From: Sphingobacterium prati
GTDB lineage: Bacteria; Bacteroidota; Bacteroidia; Sphingobacteriales; Sphingobacteriaceae
NCBI RefSeq assembly: GCF_013167215.1
Contig: NZ_JABJWY010000034.1
Location: 682,001 to 746,000 of the forward strand
DNA: 64,000 bases
Reading direction: 5' to 3'
Positions 53,540 through 63,668 of the stretch are shown here, piece by piece (position 1 is the first letter of the stretch; each line of letters begins with the position of its first letter). The notes beneath the pieces are model-generated. The model was not told where the DNA came from. It worked only from the letters and a program-made list of their open reading frames with translations, and made no database searches. Made by a program: the position numbers and the translations under genes.

Positions 53540-54649
53540 ATGGCACTAAGAACGATGACTTTAAAACCTATCCTTACACTTATTACGGCAGTTACCCTAT
53601 TATCGTCTTGTGGAGGCAACCAAGAACAACCGCAAGAGCAGGCAGTTACTGTTGACTTTATCGAATTATCTCCCGCACAAGCAGAGACAGAAAAAAAGTA
53701 CCCTGGCACATTGGAGGGCACTGTCAATGTTGATGTAAAAGCGCAGGTAACGGGATACCTGGAACAAATTTATGTCAAAGAAGGAGATTATGTCACTAAA
53801 GGCCAAGCTCTTTTTAAAATAAAGGCGGATGTATACAATGAACAAGTAAATAATAGTAGAGCAGCTTATCAGGCAGCATTATCTGCTGAACAGAATGCGA
53901 AACTGGAAATTGAAAAAATAAAACCATTGGTAGAAGGCAAAGTGTATACCGAGCTTCAGCTTAAAACTGCCGAAGCGAATTATGCTGCCGCAAAAGCGCA
54001 AGTCGCTCAAGCACAAGCGGCCCTAGGCTCATCACAAATCAATGCGCGATTTACATTGATCAATGCACCTGTGAGTGGTTACATTGGACGGATTCCAAAC
54101 CGGATCGGAAATTTGATTACCGCAGCTGATGCTACACCATTGACTACCTTGTCAGAAATCAACACAGTGAATGTTTATTTTTCCTTAAGTGAGGCTGATT
54201 TTATAGCCTTTATGAAAGATCATGATACGAAGTCAAACAATCAGGCAGCCACATTGATCCTCGCCGATGGAACGGTATACGACCATCCCGGAAAAGTAGA
54301 AATGGCCAGTGGTAATATTGATAGAACAACTGGTAGTATGACGCTAAAGGCAATCTTTGCCAATCCAGACAAGATTCTCCGTTCTGGCGGTTCAGCTAAA
54401 GTAGTCTTGAAAAAGGCGCACGACAATGTGCTGTTAGTTCCTATGGCAGCTGTCAAGGACATCCAAGACCGTTATTTTGTGTATGTCATTGGAGACAAAA
54501 ACAAAATTGCCATGAAACAGATTGAAATTGCGGGTAATACGGCCAATGAGTATCTACTCAAATCCGGTCTCACGACAGGTGAAAAAATCGTAATGAATAG
54601 AATTGATATGCTTAATGACGGAATGCAGGTTCAACCTACAAAAAAATAA
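53540..54649 (+). CDS. RND efflux membrane-fusion lipoprotein, operon 2
   Basis: A 369-residue adaptor, paralogous to the one at 44176. The signal region ends in TLLSSC with lipidated Cys; an alternative ATG lies at 53555. The lipoyl half-motifs are VKAQVTGYLEQIYVKEGDYV and FTLINAPVSGYIGRI, joined by an Ala/Gln/Lys-rich hairpin (ANYAAAKAQVAQAQAALGSS). It is the first gene of the second tripartite pump and follows the LytTR regulator. Confidence 0.95.
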   Translation: MALRTMTLKPILTLITAVTLLSSCGGNQEQPQEQAVTVDFIELSPAQAETEKKYPGTLEGTVNVDVKAQVTGYLEQIYVKEGDYVTKGQALFKIKADVYNEQVNNSRAAYQAALSAEQNAKLEIEKIKPLVEGKVYTELQLKTAEANYAAAKAQVAQAQAALGSSQINARFTLINAPVSGYIGRIPNRIGNLITAADATPLTTLSEINTVNVYFSLSEADFIAFMKDHDTKSNNQAATLILADGTVYDHPGKVEMASGNIDRTTGSMTLKAIFANPDKILRSGGSAKVVLKKAHDNVLLVPMAAVKDIQDRYFVYVIGDKNKIAMKQIEIAGNTANEYLLKSGLTTGEKIVMNRIDMLNDGMQVQPTKK

Positions 54650-54686
54650 AATACCGCAGTACAAGTTATCTAAAATTTAAAATAAA

Positions 54687-57600
54687 ATGCTGAAGAAATT
54701 TATTGACAGGCCAGTTTTGGCAACTGTTATATCTATCATATTTGTTATACTCGGGGTTATTGGTCTATTAAGATTACCCCAGACACGGTTCCCCGATATT
54801 GCACCACCTACCGTCCAGGTCACAGGAAGTTACCCCGGAGGTAATAGTGAGACGGTATTACGCTCAGTTGTTACACCACTTGAAGAACAGATCAACGGTG
54901 TTGAGGACATGGAATACATTACCTCAACAGCGAGTAACGACGGTACATTTTCTGTGCGTATCGTGTTTAAGGCCGGTGTAAATCCAGACCAGGCTGCCGT
55001 AAACGTACAAAACCGGGTACAGCAAGCGACACCAATCTTGCCACAGGAAGTTGTCCGTATGGGATTGACGACCTCCAAACAACAGAATAGTATGATCATG
55101 ATTTTTAATATCTATACTGTAGATAACAAAAAATATGATGAATTATTCCTACAGAACTATGTCAACATCAACTTGATCCCACAGATCAAGCGTGTTCCAG
55201 GGGTGGGCCAAGCCATGGTATTTGGTTCCAAAGATTACTCCATGCGCGTTTGGTTGAACCCTCAAAAAATGGCCAGTTATGGTCTTATACCCCAGGAAGT
55301 CATCGCTGCTATCTCCAAACAAAGCCTGGAATCTGCACCTGGAAAATTAGGTGAAGAATCCAAAGCACCTCTGGAATATGTCATTCGATATAAGGGGAAA
55401 AAGAACCTCCCTGAACAGTATGAAAACATTATTGTTAAAAATAATGACGTTCAGATCGTCCGTCTGAAAGATGTAGCCAGGATAGAATTTGGTTCGATCA
55501 GCTATAGCGGTAATTCGCAAAACAATGGTTTGAACACGGTTACAATTGGTATTTTCCAGACTTCTGGCTCCAATGCCAATGAAATCGAAATAGGGATCGA
55601 TAAACAGATTGAAATAGCACAACGCTCTTTTCCTCCTGGAATCAAGATATTTAAACTGATTAGTACCAAGGAACGTTTGGACGAAAGTACCGCTCAAGTG
55701 CGTTCTACACTAATTGAAGCATTTATTCTGGTCTTTCTGGTAGTTTTCTTATTCTTGCAGGACATACGATCGACGATCATTCCCGCAATCGCGGTACCAG
55801 TAGCCATTGTAGGAACATTCTTTTTCTTACTGGTTTTTGGGTTTACCATCAATATATTGACCCTTTTCGCCTTGGTATTGGCCATCGGTATTGTAGTCGA
55901 TGACGCTATTGTCGTTGTCGAAGCTGTCCATGGTAAAATGGAAACTTCGGCCATGACCGGCAATGAGGCCACGCATAGTGCTATGAGCGAAATAACAGGT
56001 GCAGTAATCTCAATCACCTTGGTCATGTGTGCCGTATTTATTCCGATTGGTTTTATGACCGGTTCGTCGGGAATGTTTTACAAACAATTTGCCTATACCC
56101 TCGTTATTGCTATCGTCATTTCAGCAATCAATGCGCTAACATTGACACCTGCGCTTTGTGCCTTGTTATTGAAAAACACACATGCAGAAAATCACACGGA
56201 GCAAATGCAGAAAACAGGATTCTCACAACGTTTTTTCAAAGCATTTAACGCTGGTTTTGAAAATATGACAAATAGATATGTTGGTTCACTGCGATTCCTT
56301 GTCAAAAGAAAATGGGTAGCGGCTTTATTAATTATCACCACGATAGCTGCTGCAGGATACCTAATGACAAGTACTTCAAAGAGCTTCGTACCCATGGAAG
56401 ATGACAACTTTGTCGTGTACAGTTTGGAGATGCCTCCGGGCACCGGTCTCGACCGGACGACAAAAGCTGTTGAAAAAATAGAGAAGTTACTAGCTGACAT
56501 CCCTTCTATTGAAAGTCATACCAGTATCACTGGTTTCAATATGATTGGAAACAACTCCAGCGCGGCCTATGCAACTGGTTTCATCCGTCTAAAAGATAAG
56601 AAGAAACGTGGTAAAATGAATGATATTGATCAGATTCATCAGATAATTTCTGAAAAGCTGACCACCGTTAAAGAAGGTAATGCAATGGCCTTCCGCTCCC
56701 CTCCCGTTGACGGTTACGGGATGATGAATGGAGCCGAACTCGTACTGCAGGATAGAGCCGGAAAATCTCCAATAGAGCTAAAAGCAATGTCCGATTCTGT
56801 CATTTCCAAGATCATGCAACAACTAGGTGTACAATTTGCTTATACCATGTTTAGAGCAGATTACCCACAGATGGAACTGGAAGTTGATGAAGATAAAGCA
56901 GCTCAACTAGGAGTAGATGTCAGTGAAATGCTTTCGTCCGTTCAGACTTATTTTGCCGGTGATCAGTCCTTGAATTTCAATCGTTTTGGTAAATTCTATC
57001 GGATCGCTGTAAAAGCAGACGGAATTTTTAGAACAGATAAGGACGCTTTCAATGAAATATTTGTCAAGAATAATAAAGGGGAAATGCTTCCGGTAAATAC
57101 CTTGGTGACACTACGCAAAGTCTATGGACCAGAATCCGTAACACGTTACAACTTGTACAACTCACTCACCATAAATGTGGTCAGCAATCCAGGCATCAGT
57201 AATGGTGCAATTATGGAAACACTGGAGAAAAACGTATTGAACAAATTACCTGGAGACTATAGTTACGAATGGACTGGACTTAGCCTAGAAGAAAAATCTT
57301 CTGGTAACCAGACCATGATTATTCTGACGTTGAGCTTGTTGTTCGTTTACTTTTTACTTTCTGCACAATACGAAAGTTATCTGTTACCGTTGGCCGTTCT
57401 ATTATCAATTCCAACGGGGATCATAGGTTCGTTCTTAGGTACACGTGCTATCGGTCTTGACAACAATATTTACGTGCAAGTGGGACTAATTATGTTGATC
57501 GGTCTTCTGGCCAAAAACGCTATTTTAATTGTTGAATTTGCATTGCAGCGTAGACGGGCGGGTGCTTCGCTCATTGACTCAGCACTAGAAGGTGCCAAAG

Positions 57601-57836
57601 CGCGTCTTCGACCGATCTTGATGACTTCACTAGCCTTTATAGCAGGTATGATCCCATTGATGTTTGCTACAGGGGGGACAGCAACAGGTAATCACTCCAT
57701 TAGCACCGGAGCAGCAATGGGTATGCTAAGTGGCGTCGTCCTTGGTGTAATCGTTATACCGTTATTGTACCTGGCGTTTCAATATTTACAAGAAAAGGTT
57801 TCAAGTAAAAAACTGGCGGATAAAACAAAGGATTAA
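54687..57836 (+). CDS. RND efflux transporter (AcrB-like), operon 2
   Basis: A 1,049-residue pump like that of operon 1. The TM4 proton-relay motif is GIVVDDAIVVVEAVH, and the C-terminal half has VGLIMLIGLLAKNAILIVEF and SLAFIAGMIPL. The start LKKFIDRPVLATVISI matches operon 1 almost residue for residue, but the periplasmic domains have diverged, pointing to an old duplication with different substrates. It is 37 bases after the adaptor and 1 base before the channel gene. Confidence 0.97.
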   Translation: MLKKFIDRPVLATVISIIFVILGVIGLLRLPQTRFPDIAPPTVQVTGSYPGGNSETVLRSVVTPLEEQINGVEDMEYITSTASNDGTFSVRIVFKAGVNPDQAAVNVQNRVQQATPILPQEVVRMGLTTSKQQNSMIMIFNIYTVDNKKYDELFLQNYVNINLIPQIKRVPGVGQAMVFGSKDYSMRVWLNPQKMASYGLIPQEVIAAISKQSLESAPGKLGEESKAPLEYVIRYKGKKNLPEQYENIIVKNNDVQIVRLKDVARIEFGSISYSGNSQNNGLNTVTIGIFQTSGSNANEIEIGIDKQIEIAQRSFPPGIKIFKLISTKERLDESTAQVRSTLIEAFILVFLVVFLFLQDIRSTIIPAIAVPVAIVGTFFFLLVFGFTINILTLFALVLAIGIVVDDAIVVVEAVHGKMETSAMTGNEATHSAMSEITGAVISITLVMCAVFIPIGFMTGSSGMFYKQFAYTLVIAIVISAINALTLTPALCALLLKNTHAENHTEQMQKTGFSQRFFKAFNAGFENMTNRYVGSLRFLVKRKWVAALLIITTIAAAGYLMTSTSKSFVPMEDDNFVVYSLEMPPGTGLDRTTKAVEKIEKLLADIPSIESHTSITGFNMIGNNSSAAYATGFIRLKDKKKRGKMNDIDQIHQIISEKLTTVKEGNAMAFRSPPVDGYGMMNGAELVLQDRAGKSPIELKAMSDSVISKIMQQLGVQFAYTMFRADYPQMELEVDEDKAAQLGVDVSEMLSSVQTYFAGDQSLNFNRFGKFYRIAVKADGIFRTDKDAFNEIFVKNNKGEMLPVNTLVTLRKVYGPESVTRYNLYNSLTINVVSNPGISNGAIMETLEKNVLNKLPGDYSYEWTGLSLEEKSSGNQTMIILTLSLLFVYFLLSAQYESYLLPLAVLLSIPTGIIGSFLGTRAIGLDNNIYVQVGLIMLIGLLAKNAILIVEFALQRRRAGASLIDSALEGAKARLRPILMTSLAFIAGMIPLMFATGGTATGNHSISTGAAMGMLSGVVLGVIVIPLLYLAFQYLQEKVSSKKLADKTKD

Positions 57837-57837
57837 A

Positions 57838-59265
57838 ATGAAAAAATTTCATCACTATATTATTACTTTAGCAGGTACTTCCCTACTATTTGCTTCATGC
57901 AGTGTGGGTAAAAAATATACACGCCCGGATATGGATCTTCCGGAGAATTTCAGAAATAACGAAGTTGTCCTGACTTCAGATACGTTGGCTTTATCCTGGC
58001 GGGAGTTCGTAAAAGATCCTAATCTGACCGCACTTATAGCGAAAGCACTGGTTAAAAACACAGATGTAAGTGTAGCACTGCTTGGTATGCAACAATTGGA
58101 GCTCGCTTATAAACAAACAAAAAAGGGATTATTACCAACACTCGATCTAAATTTGGGCGCGAATAGAACTTGGTTGTCCACCAATTCCCTCAATGGTTCT
58201 CTCAGCGATCAATTTATTGGAACACCCTATATGGATGATTACAGCGCTACGCTCAGATTATCCTGGGAAGCCGATATCTGGGGAAAGGCTAAAATGCAGA
58301 AAGAAGAAGCTTTAGCAAATTTCTTTGGGCAAAAGGAGAATTTATCCGCGTTAAAGACCCGTATTATTGTTCAGGTTCTCCAATCATATTACAATTTGAT
58401 CGCATTGGATGAACAGCTCAAGATTGCACAAAAAAACGTTCAGCTTAGCGACAGCACATTGAGTATGATACGCTTGCAATACAATTCTTCCCTTGTGAGT
58501 TCGTTAGCTGTCGAGCAAGCAGAAGCTCAAAAGAAAACTGCAGAATTGCTAATTCCCTTAGCAGAGCAGAACATTGCTACCGAAGAAAATGCCTTGAGCA
58601 TCCTCTGTGGCAGTTTTCCAGCTAAGGTACAACGTTCTGAGGGTCTTGATGTATCGTTCGTCAACGAAACGGTAGCGACAGGTGTTCCTGCCGAACTGCT
58701 TAGCCGGAGGCCGGATGTAAAAGCTGCTGAATATGCAATCGTTGCTGCCAACAGTAAAATGGGATTAGCCAAAGCTGCAATGTATCCTTCAATAAGTTTG
58801 ACCCCTTCGATCGGAACAAACTCATTTCAGTTCAATCGCTGGTTTGATCTACCGGGTTCCATTGTGAAAACAATAGCAGGAAACATTACCCAACCGGTCT
58901 TTCAAAAAGGTGCTTTAAAGACCAATTATGAAATTGCGATAATCGAGCGGGAGAAATTAGCCGTTCAGTTTAAGCAATCTGTTATGGGCGCGGTTTCCGA
59001 AGTATCAGATGCACTGGCAAAAATTAAGCACAGCGAAAAAAGATTACAACTTATTGAAGCTAAATCCAAATCATTAGCCAAAGCTACCTCAGACGCAGCG
59101 CTCTTATATAAAAGTGGCATGGCAAATTATCTGGAAGTCATTACTGCGCAAAACAATGCATTACAAAATGACCTCGAGCATATTACTATTAAACGGGAAA
59201 AACTAAATGCAGTGGTGGATCTTTACCGCGCATTGGGTGGGGTAAGCGACGCCGAACAACAGTAA
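57838..59265 (+). CDS. Outer-membrane efflux lipoprotein (TolC/OprM-like), operon 2
   Basis: A 475-residue NodT-type channel lipoprotein with signal MKKFHHYIITLAGTSLLFASC. Two OEP repeats and the signatures RLSWEADIWGKAKMQKEE and AELLSRRPDVKAAEYAI are present. Its ATG follows the pump stop codon by one base, so translation is probably coupled. A hairpin terminator lies about 70 bases after the stop. Confidence 0.96.
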   Translation: MKKFHHYIITLAGTSLLFASCSVGKKYTRPDMDLPENFRNNEVVLTSDTLALSWREFVKDPNLTALIAKALVKNTDVSVALLGMQQLELAYKQTKKGLLPTLDLNLGANRTWLSTNSLNGSLSDQFIGTPYMDDYSATLRLSWEADIWGKAKMQKEEALANFFGQKENLSALKTRIIVQVLQSYYNLIALDEQLKIAQKNVQLSDSTLSMIRLQYNSSLVSSLAVEQAEAQKKTAELLIPLAEQNIATEENALSILCGSFPAKVQRSEGLDVSFVNETVATGVPAELLSRRPDVKAAEYAIVAANSKMGLAKAAMYPSISLTPSIGTNSFQFNRWFDLPGSIVKTIAGNITQPVFQKGALKTNYEIAIIEREKLAVQFKQSVMGAVSEVSDALAKIKHSEKRLQLIEAKSKSLAKATSDAALLYKSGMANYLEVITAQNNALQNDLEHITIKREKLNAVVDLYRALGGVSDAEQQ

Positions 59266-59331
59266 CTCACCGCAACAAAAAGTTCGTTCACCCGGTTTCT
59301 AAGCATACCGCGTGTTCATCATAGTTTAATC

Positions 59332-59357
59332 AAAGGGCTAATTTTTATTAGCCCTTT
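59332..59357 (+). terminator. Rho-independent terminator of RND operon 2
   Basis: Perfect 11-bp arms AAAGGGCTAAT/ATTAGCCCTTT with a 4-base T loop, followed by TC. The 280 bases after it hold no gene. Confidence 0.85.
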
Positions 59358-59638
59358 TCTGATCGTTTGTACCGTTTAATTAAATACAATCGCCTGAACA
59401 GCATGTAAATATTTTTTGCTCCGTTGAATTTAATCCTTAAAATTTATTACCTTCGGATAAGCAATAGATGTTATGAACAGAACGAGCTGTCTTCCTCCTC
59501 CAATCATTTAATATTTGGTAAAATATTAATAAAGCATGGCACCGAATAATCGGGTGATTCCCCATGTTTAAATTCTCAATCAAATTTTATAACAATAGGA
59601 TCTATCCTTTTAATGATAGATCTGGAAGATAACATTTT

Positions 59639-60505
59639 ATGAAACATTCATATTTCATACTTCACCTTGCTGTCGTATGTTTAGGCATATCGGGTGTATT
59701 GGGGAAAATCATCAGTCTCAACGAAGGTATGCTTACCTGGTATCGCGTATTTCTCTCGGCCATTTTTCTGTTTTTAATTTCAAAATGGTTTAAAATTGCA
59801 CATAAAATCAACATAGGTGAAAAACTAGCTATTGCAAAAAATGGACTATTGATTACCGCCTCCTGGCTACTTTTTTATGCGAGTATTAAATATTCCAATA
59901 TTTCAATTGGTGTCGTTTGTTACTGCATGGCCAGTTTCTTTACCGCAATCTTTGCCCCCATCATTAATAAAACAAGGTTTAAACGCTCAGAATTCTTCCT
60001 AAGTGGGCTCACACTGTGTGGCATTGCCTTGATATTCCATTTCGATACAGCGCATCAACTAGGCATTATTTTGGGAATTATTTCGCCTGCCTTTGCTTCG
60101 CTATATGCGATTTATAACGAGCGTTTGGTCAAGCGGTACAATAGTATTGTAATTAATTATTACCAGATGATTGGTGGAACAGTTGGTCTTGGCCTATTAC
60201 TTCCCTATTATCTTTATTATTATCCGATGTCCTCTTTTATCCCCAGTACACAGGATATGATTTACCTCGTTATATTATCTCTTTGTTGTACCGTTGCAGT
60301 ATACATTGCTTTCACTGAAATCTTAAAGAGAATTTCTGCATTTACGCTCAATTTAAGTCTCAACCTGGAGCCTGTATACGCAATCCTAATTGCGTTTTTA
60401 TTCCTCAATGAAACGAAAGAACTCAGTCGATCATTCTACCTGGGGCTTTCATTGGTTATGCTCTCGGTACTCATTCAGGCAAGCATCAGTACCAAGAAGG
60501 AATGA
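59639..60505 (+). CDS. EamA family transporter (DMT superfamily)
   Basis: A 288-residue, ten-helix inner-membrane protein with the two EamA repeats: the first ends in LFYASIKYSNISIGVVCYCM and the second in NLSLNLEPVYAILIAFLFLN, the typical repeat-end signature. It should export or import a small metabolite such as an amino acid or nucleotide-derived compound; the substrate is unknown. It has an AT-rich promoter region of about 280 bases and no partner gene. Confidence 0.94.
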   Translation: MKHSYFILHLAVVCLGISGVLGKIISLNEGMLTWYRVFLSAIFLFLISKWFKIAHKINIGEKLAIAKNGLLITASWLLFYASIKYSNISIGVVCYCMASFFTAIFAPIINKTRFKRSEFFLSGLTLCGIALIFHFDTAHQLGIILGIISPAFASLYAIYNERLVKRYNSIVINYYQMIGGTVGLGLLLPYYLYYYPMSSFIPSTQDMIYLVILSLCCTVAVYIAFTEILKRISAFTLNLSLNLEPVYAILIAFLFLNETKELSRSFYLGLSLVMLSVLIQASISTKKE

Positions 60506-60679
60506 TTGGAATATCAACAATAGGCAAGATAATGTGATGGTTTAGTTTTGTAATATCAAATTCAAAAAATAAGTCTTAAATTGTGTTGGGACAAAGTCTT
60601 ATATTTACATCACGTGTTCATTAGCGTTCAGACATTCAAACCCATCCTTCAAGAAAATTAACATCAATTAAACAATATC

Positions 60680-61045
60680 ATGAGTAATTCTTCTTCAGAC
60701 AACAAACTCATCCATGAGCAAATTCAATACCTTGAATTTCTATCAAGCGATCTTGAAAGAGCAAAAAGATTCTATTCAGCAAGTTTTGACTGGACCTTTA
60801 CAGATTACGGTCCTACGTATACAGCCTTTAATGGCAAATATGTGGATGGCGGTTTTACGGTTGGAACACCAATAAACGGTAGTATTTTGGTCGTCCTCTA
60901 CTCGGCTGATTTGGTCTCCACACGTACCAAAGTCATTCAGGCAGGAGGCAGTATTGTTAAAGATATTTTCAGTTTTCCTGGTGGAAAAAGATTTCAATTC
61001 AAAGACCCTGATGGCTATGAGCTAGCTGTGTGGGCGGCAGAATAG
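60680..61045 (+). CDS. VOC family protein (glyoxalase-like)
   Basis: A 121-residue vicinal-oxygen-chelate domain protein: IQYLEFLSSDLERAKRFYSA starts repeat 1, a middle SILVVLYSADLVSTRTKVIQ starts repeat 2, and FQFKDPDGYELAVWA ends it with the usual metal-binding Glu. The metal His of the first repeat is replaced (YLEF has Glu), so activity may be altered. Members include glyoxalase, bleomycin-binding and dioxygenase proteins; this short form is often a dimeric binding protein. It is convergent with the DEAD-box gene. Confidence 0.93.
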   Translation: MSNSSSDNKLIHEQIQYLEFLSSDLERAKRFYSASFDWTFTDYGPTYTAFNGKYVDGGFTVGTPINGSILVVLYSADLVSTRTKVIQAGGSIVKDIFSFPGGKRFQFKDPDGYELAVWAAE

Positions 61046-61061
61046 GGTAACTTAAACAAGG

Positions 61062-61150
61062 AAAAACAAAAAAGGGCCAGTTGTGGACTGCCCCCAGAAA
61101 GTGTCTAACTTTTTGGGGGCACTGCATTTATTAGGCCCTTTTTTGTTTTT
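61062..61150. repeat. Nested inverted repeat between convergent genes
   Basis: Outer perfect 17-bp arms at 61062-61078 and 61134-61150 enclose a second hairpin (61089-61102 with 61108-61121, one G-T pair). The right outer arm is also the 3' coding end of the DEAD-box gene. It can act as a bidirectional terminator; the long loop with its own hairpin is unusual. Confidence 0.8.
61084..61126. mobile_element. Possible IS3-like end-to-end remnant
   Basis: A 43-base segment begins TG and ends CA; its two halves (TGGACTGCCCCCAGAAAGT, and TGCAGTGCCCCCAAAAAGTT on the minus strand) are alike and look, from memory, like terminal inverted repeats of IS3-family elements (TG...CA, GCCCCCA-AAAGT). Two facing ends without transposase could be a miniature element or excision scar. 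Confidence 0.35.
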
Positions 61151-62360
61151 GGTAATTTTTATTTTTGTTCTTATTGAAGCGTCTTCGATTTTGCGGATTA
61201 CCGCTTTTCTTTGCTGGATTATATACAGGCCCCGCATCAAAGCCTTCTGGTAATGCTATTTGTTCGACCGGATAACCAATTAGATTTTCAATCTGGGAAA
61301 AACGTTGCTGATCTTTGTCATTCACAAAAGTAATCGCCGTACCCGTGGTTGCCGCTCTTGCCGTACGACCAATACGGTGCACATAGTCCTCGGGATCCGG
61401 CGGAACATCATAATTGACGACCAAACTGATACCTACGATGTCGATACCACGCGAAATTACATCTGTTCCCACAAGTACCCGCACCTGACGTGATCTAAAC
61501 CGGCTCATAATATCCTCACGTTTGGCCTGCTCAAGATCAGAATGAAAACCCTCCGCATCTATGCCCTGCTTTTGCAGTTCCTGCGCCAATAATTTGACCG
61601 TAGTTTTTTGTGAGGCAAAAATGATAACTGATACATAATTTGCGTTCTGTAAGATAATTTTCAATAGATCCATCTTTTGCTTATCGTACAGCAGATATGC
61701 GCGCTGGTCTATACCCTCTGAGGGTTTTGAAATAGCGATATTGACCTCAACTGGCTTATAAAGAATCTTCCGCGCAAAATTCCGGATTTTGAGGGGCATT
61801 GTTGCAGAAAAAAGCAGCATCTGCTTTTTCTTAGGTAAATAACTGACAATCCGCAATATATCATCCTGAAACCCCATGTCCAGCATACTATCTGCTTCAT
61901 CCAATACAAAATGTGTCAGATGAGTCAAATCGACTTTCATCGAGGTAAGGTGACTAATCAATCGACCAGGGGTGGCAACAATGATATTAACCCCTTCCCG
62001 AACAGCTCGTTTCTGTTGTTCGTACCCCATCCCGTCACCACCGCCATAGATCGAGATGGAAGTTGCCCCAGTATAGTAGGACATTCCCATAATCTGTTGA
62101 TCGATTTGAAGCGCTAACTCCCTCGTCGGGACAAGGATAATCGCGCGTATGGATTCTTTAGCATCTCGAGCGACAGCATCTAAAATTGGCAACATATAGG
62201 CCGCCGTTTTACCTGTACCTGTCTGTGCACAGGCAATCATATCGCTTCCTTCCTTAATGATGGGAATTGTCTGTTCTTGAATAGGCGTAGCCTCCTCAAA
62301 CATCATGCTTTCTAAGCCCTCTTCCAGTTCCGGAACAAAACCAAATTCAGTAAATCTCAA
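61131..62360 (-). CDS. DEAD-box RNA helicase
   Basis: A 409-residue helicase with motifs in order: Q motif (EEATPIQEQ), Walker A AQTGTGKT (45-52), PTRELALQ, DEAD in FVLDEADSMLDMGF, SAT, and the C-terminal HRIGRTAR. The basic tail (RRRFNKNKNKNYQKQKRA) likely binds RNA. The start is TTG at 62360 (leading to RFTEFGFVPEL); no ATG is near the family N-terminus. It unwinds structured RNA in the cytoplasm, with roles in ribosome assembly or cold response. Its last codons overlap the nested inverted repeat. Confidence 0.95.
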   Translation of the reverse strand: MRFTEFGFVPELEEGLESMMFEEATPIQEQTIPIIKEGSDMIACAQTGTGKTAAYMLPILDAVARDAKESIRAIILVPTRELALQIDQQIMGMSYYTGATSISIYGGGDGMGYEQQKRAVREGVNIIVATPGRLISHLTSMKVDLTHLTHFVLDEADSMLDMGFQDDILRIVSYLPKKKQMLLFSATMPLKIRNFARKILYKPVEVNIAISKPSEGIDQRAYLLYDKQKMDLLKIILQNANYVSVIIFASQKTTVKLLAQELQKQGIDAEGFHSDLEQAKREDIMSRFRSRQVRVLVGTDVISRGIDIVGISLVVNYDVPPDPEDYVHRIGRTARAATTGTAITFVNDKDQQRFSQIENLIGYPVEQIALPEGFDAGPVYNPAKKSGNPQNRRRFNKNKNKNYQKQKRA

Positions 62361-62477
62361 ATTTTATTATTTTATTAAATATGTGCTAAGTTACTAAAAC
62401 TAATCTATATATCAGGTCAGCATTTCCTTCGCCCGAGCCTACACACAAAATAAAGATCCTGATGACGTCTTAAAACC

Positions 62478-63668
62478 TCAACTTTTACTTATATTCCTTT
62501 TGGAATTATCAGCCAATCGCAACATTGTATATCCCAGTATACCGGCACATAGCGAGGCAATGAGAACCGCAAATTTAGCTTCCTCTATCAAAGCGGCGTC
62601 ATCAAAAGATAAAATAGAAATGAAAATAGACATGGTGAAACCGATCCCGCCCAATAAGCCGACACCGAAAATTTGCATCCAGCTTGCGCCTTCAGGAAGC
62701 TGCGCTATTTTCAGACTTTTCGCAATAAAGCAAATTAAAAATATCCCAATGGACTTTCCTACAATCAGTCCTGCAATAATTCCGAGTCCCAATTTCGATG
62801 TTAGACCGCCCACCATTTCTGCATGAATAGGAATTAATGTATTTGCAAATGCAAACAAAGGTATAATAATAAAGTTCACGGGTTTAGTCAGCAAATGCTC
62901 TAGCTTTTCCAGCGGAGATTCCTTTTCATCAGGAGTCGTCGGTAAAGTCATCGCAACCAATACGCCAGCAATAGTAGCGTGTATACCAGAATGATGGATA
63001 AAATACCAAATAAATACACCTGGTATAAGATAAGCCCACAGTGCTTTTACGCCAAGTTTATTGAGGACAATCAGAAAAACGAATATGCCCAAGGCAATAA
63101 ATAGATAAGTTGCGTGAATTCCGCTGCTGTAAAACAAAGCAATCACCAAGATCGCAAGCAAGTCATCTACGATAGCTAAAGCAGCCAAAAAGATCTTCAG
63201 GCTAGCCGGTACCCTATTGCCCAAAAGTGTGATTACCGCAAGTGCAAAAGCAATATCTGTTGCCATGGGAATGCCCCATCCATGTGCCGTATCTGCAGCA
63301 TTTTGATTAATCGCAGCATAGATTAACGCAGGCAATAGTGCTCCACCCACTGCGGCTAAAATGGGAAGAACCGCTTTACTTACTGAAGATAATTCGCCCT
63401 CAACTATTTCTCTCTTAATCTCCAATCCTACCAATAAAAAGAAAATAGCCATCAGCCCGTCATTGAGCCACAAAAGCCAGGAATACTTCAACTGGATAGT
63501 TTCGGTTTCAAATCCTACTTCTTGAAGAAGAAAATCCATGACAGATCTATATAAAGACGTATTTGCTACAATCAGTGCCAAGATGACACAGGAAAAAAGA
63601 ATAATCCCACCAGCAAAGCTAGATTTTAAAAATTCTCTAAAGACAGTTAAATTAATAAGTTTTGACAT
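62478..63668 (-). CDS. nhaA: Na+/H+ antiporter NhaA
   Basis: A 396-residue, 12-helix inner-membrane antiporter. The ion-binding Asp pair is in AIVDDLLAILVIA, and the conserved HHSGIHATIAGVLVAMTLP and GWGIPMATDIAFALAVI are present. Length fits E. coli NhaA (388). It exports sodium at alkaline pH in exchange for protons. It lies upstream of the DEAD-box gene on the same strand with a 117-base gap, so joint transcription is possible. Confidence 0.97.
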   Translation of the reverse strand: MSKLINLTVFREFLKSSFAGGIILFSCVILALIVANTSLYRSVMDFLLQEVGFETETIQLKYSWLLWLNDGLMAIFFLLVGLEIKREIVEGELSSVSKAVLPILAAVGGALLPALIYAAINQNAADTAHGWGIPMATDIAFALAVITLLGNRVPASLKIFLAALAIVDDLLAILVIALFYSSGIHATYLFIALGIFVFLIVLNKLGVKALWAYLIPGVFIWYFIHHSGIHATIAGVLVAMTLPTTPDEKESPLEKLEHLLTKPVNFIIIPLFAFANTLIPIHAEMVGGLTSKLGLGIIAGLIVGKSIGIFLICFIAKSLKIAQLPEGASWMQIFGVGLLGGIGFTMSIFISILSFDDAALIEEAKFAVLIASLCAGILGYTMLRLADNSKRNISKS

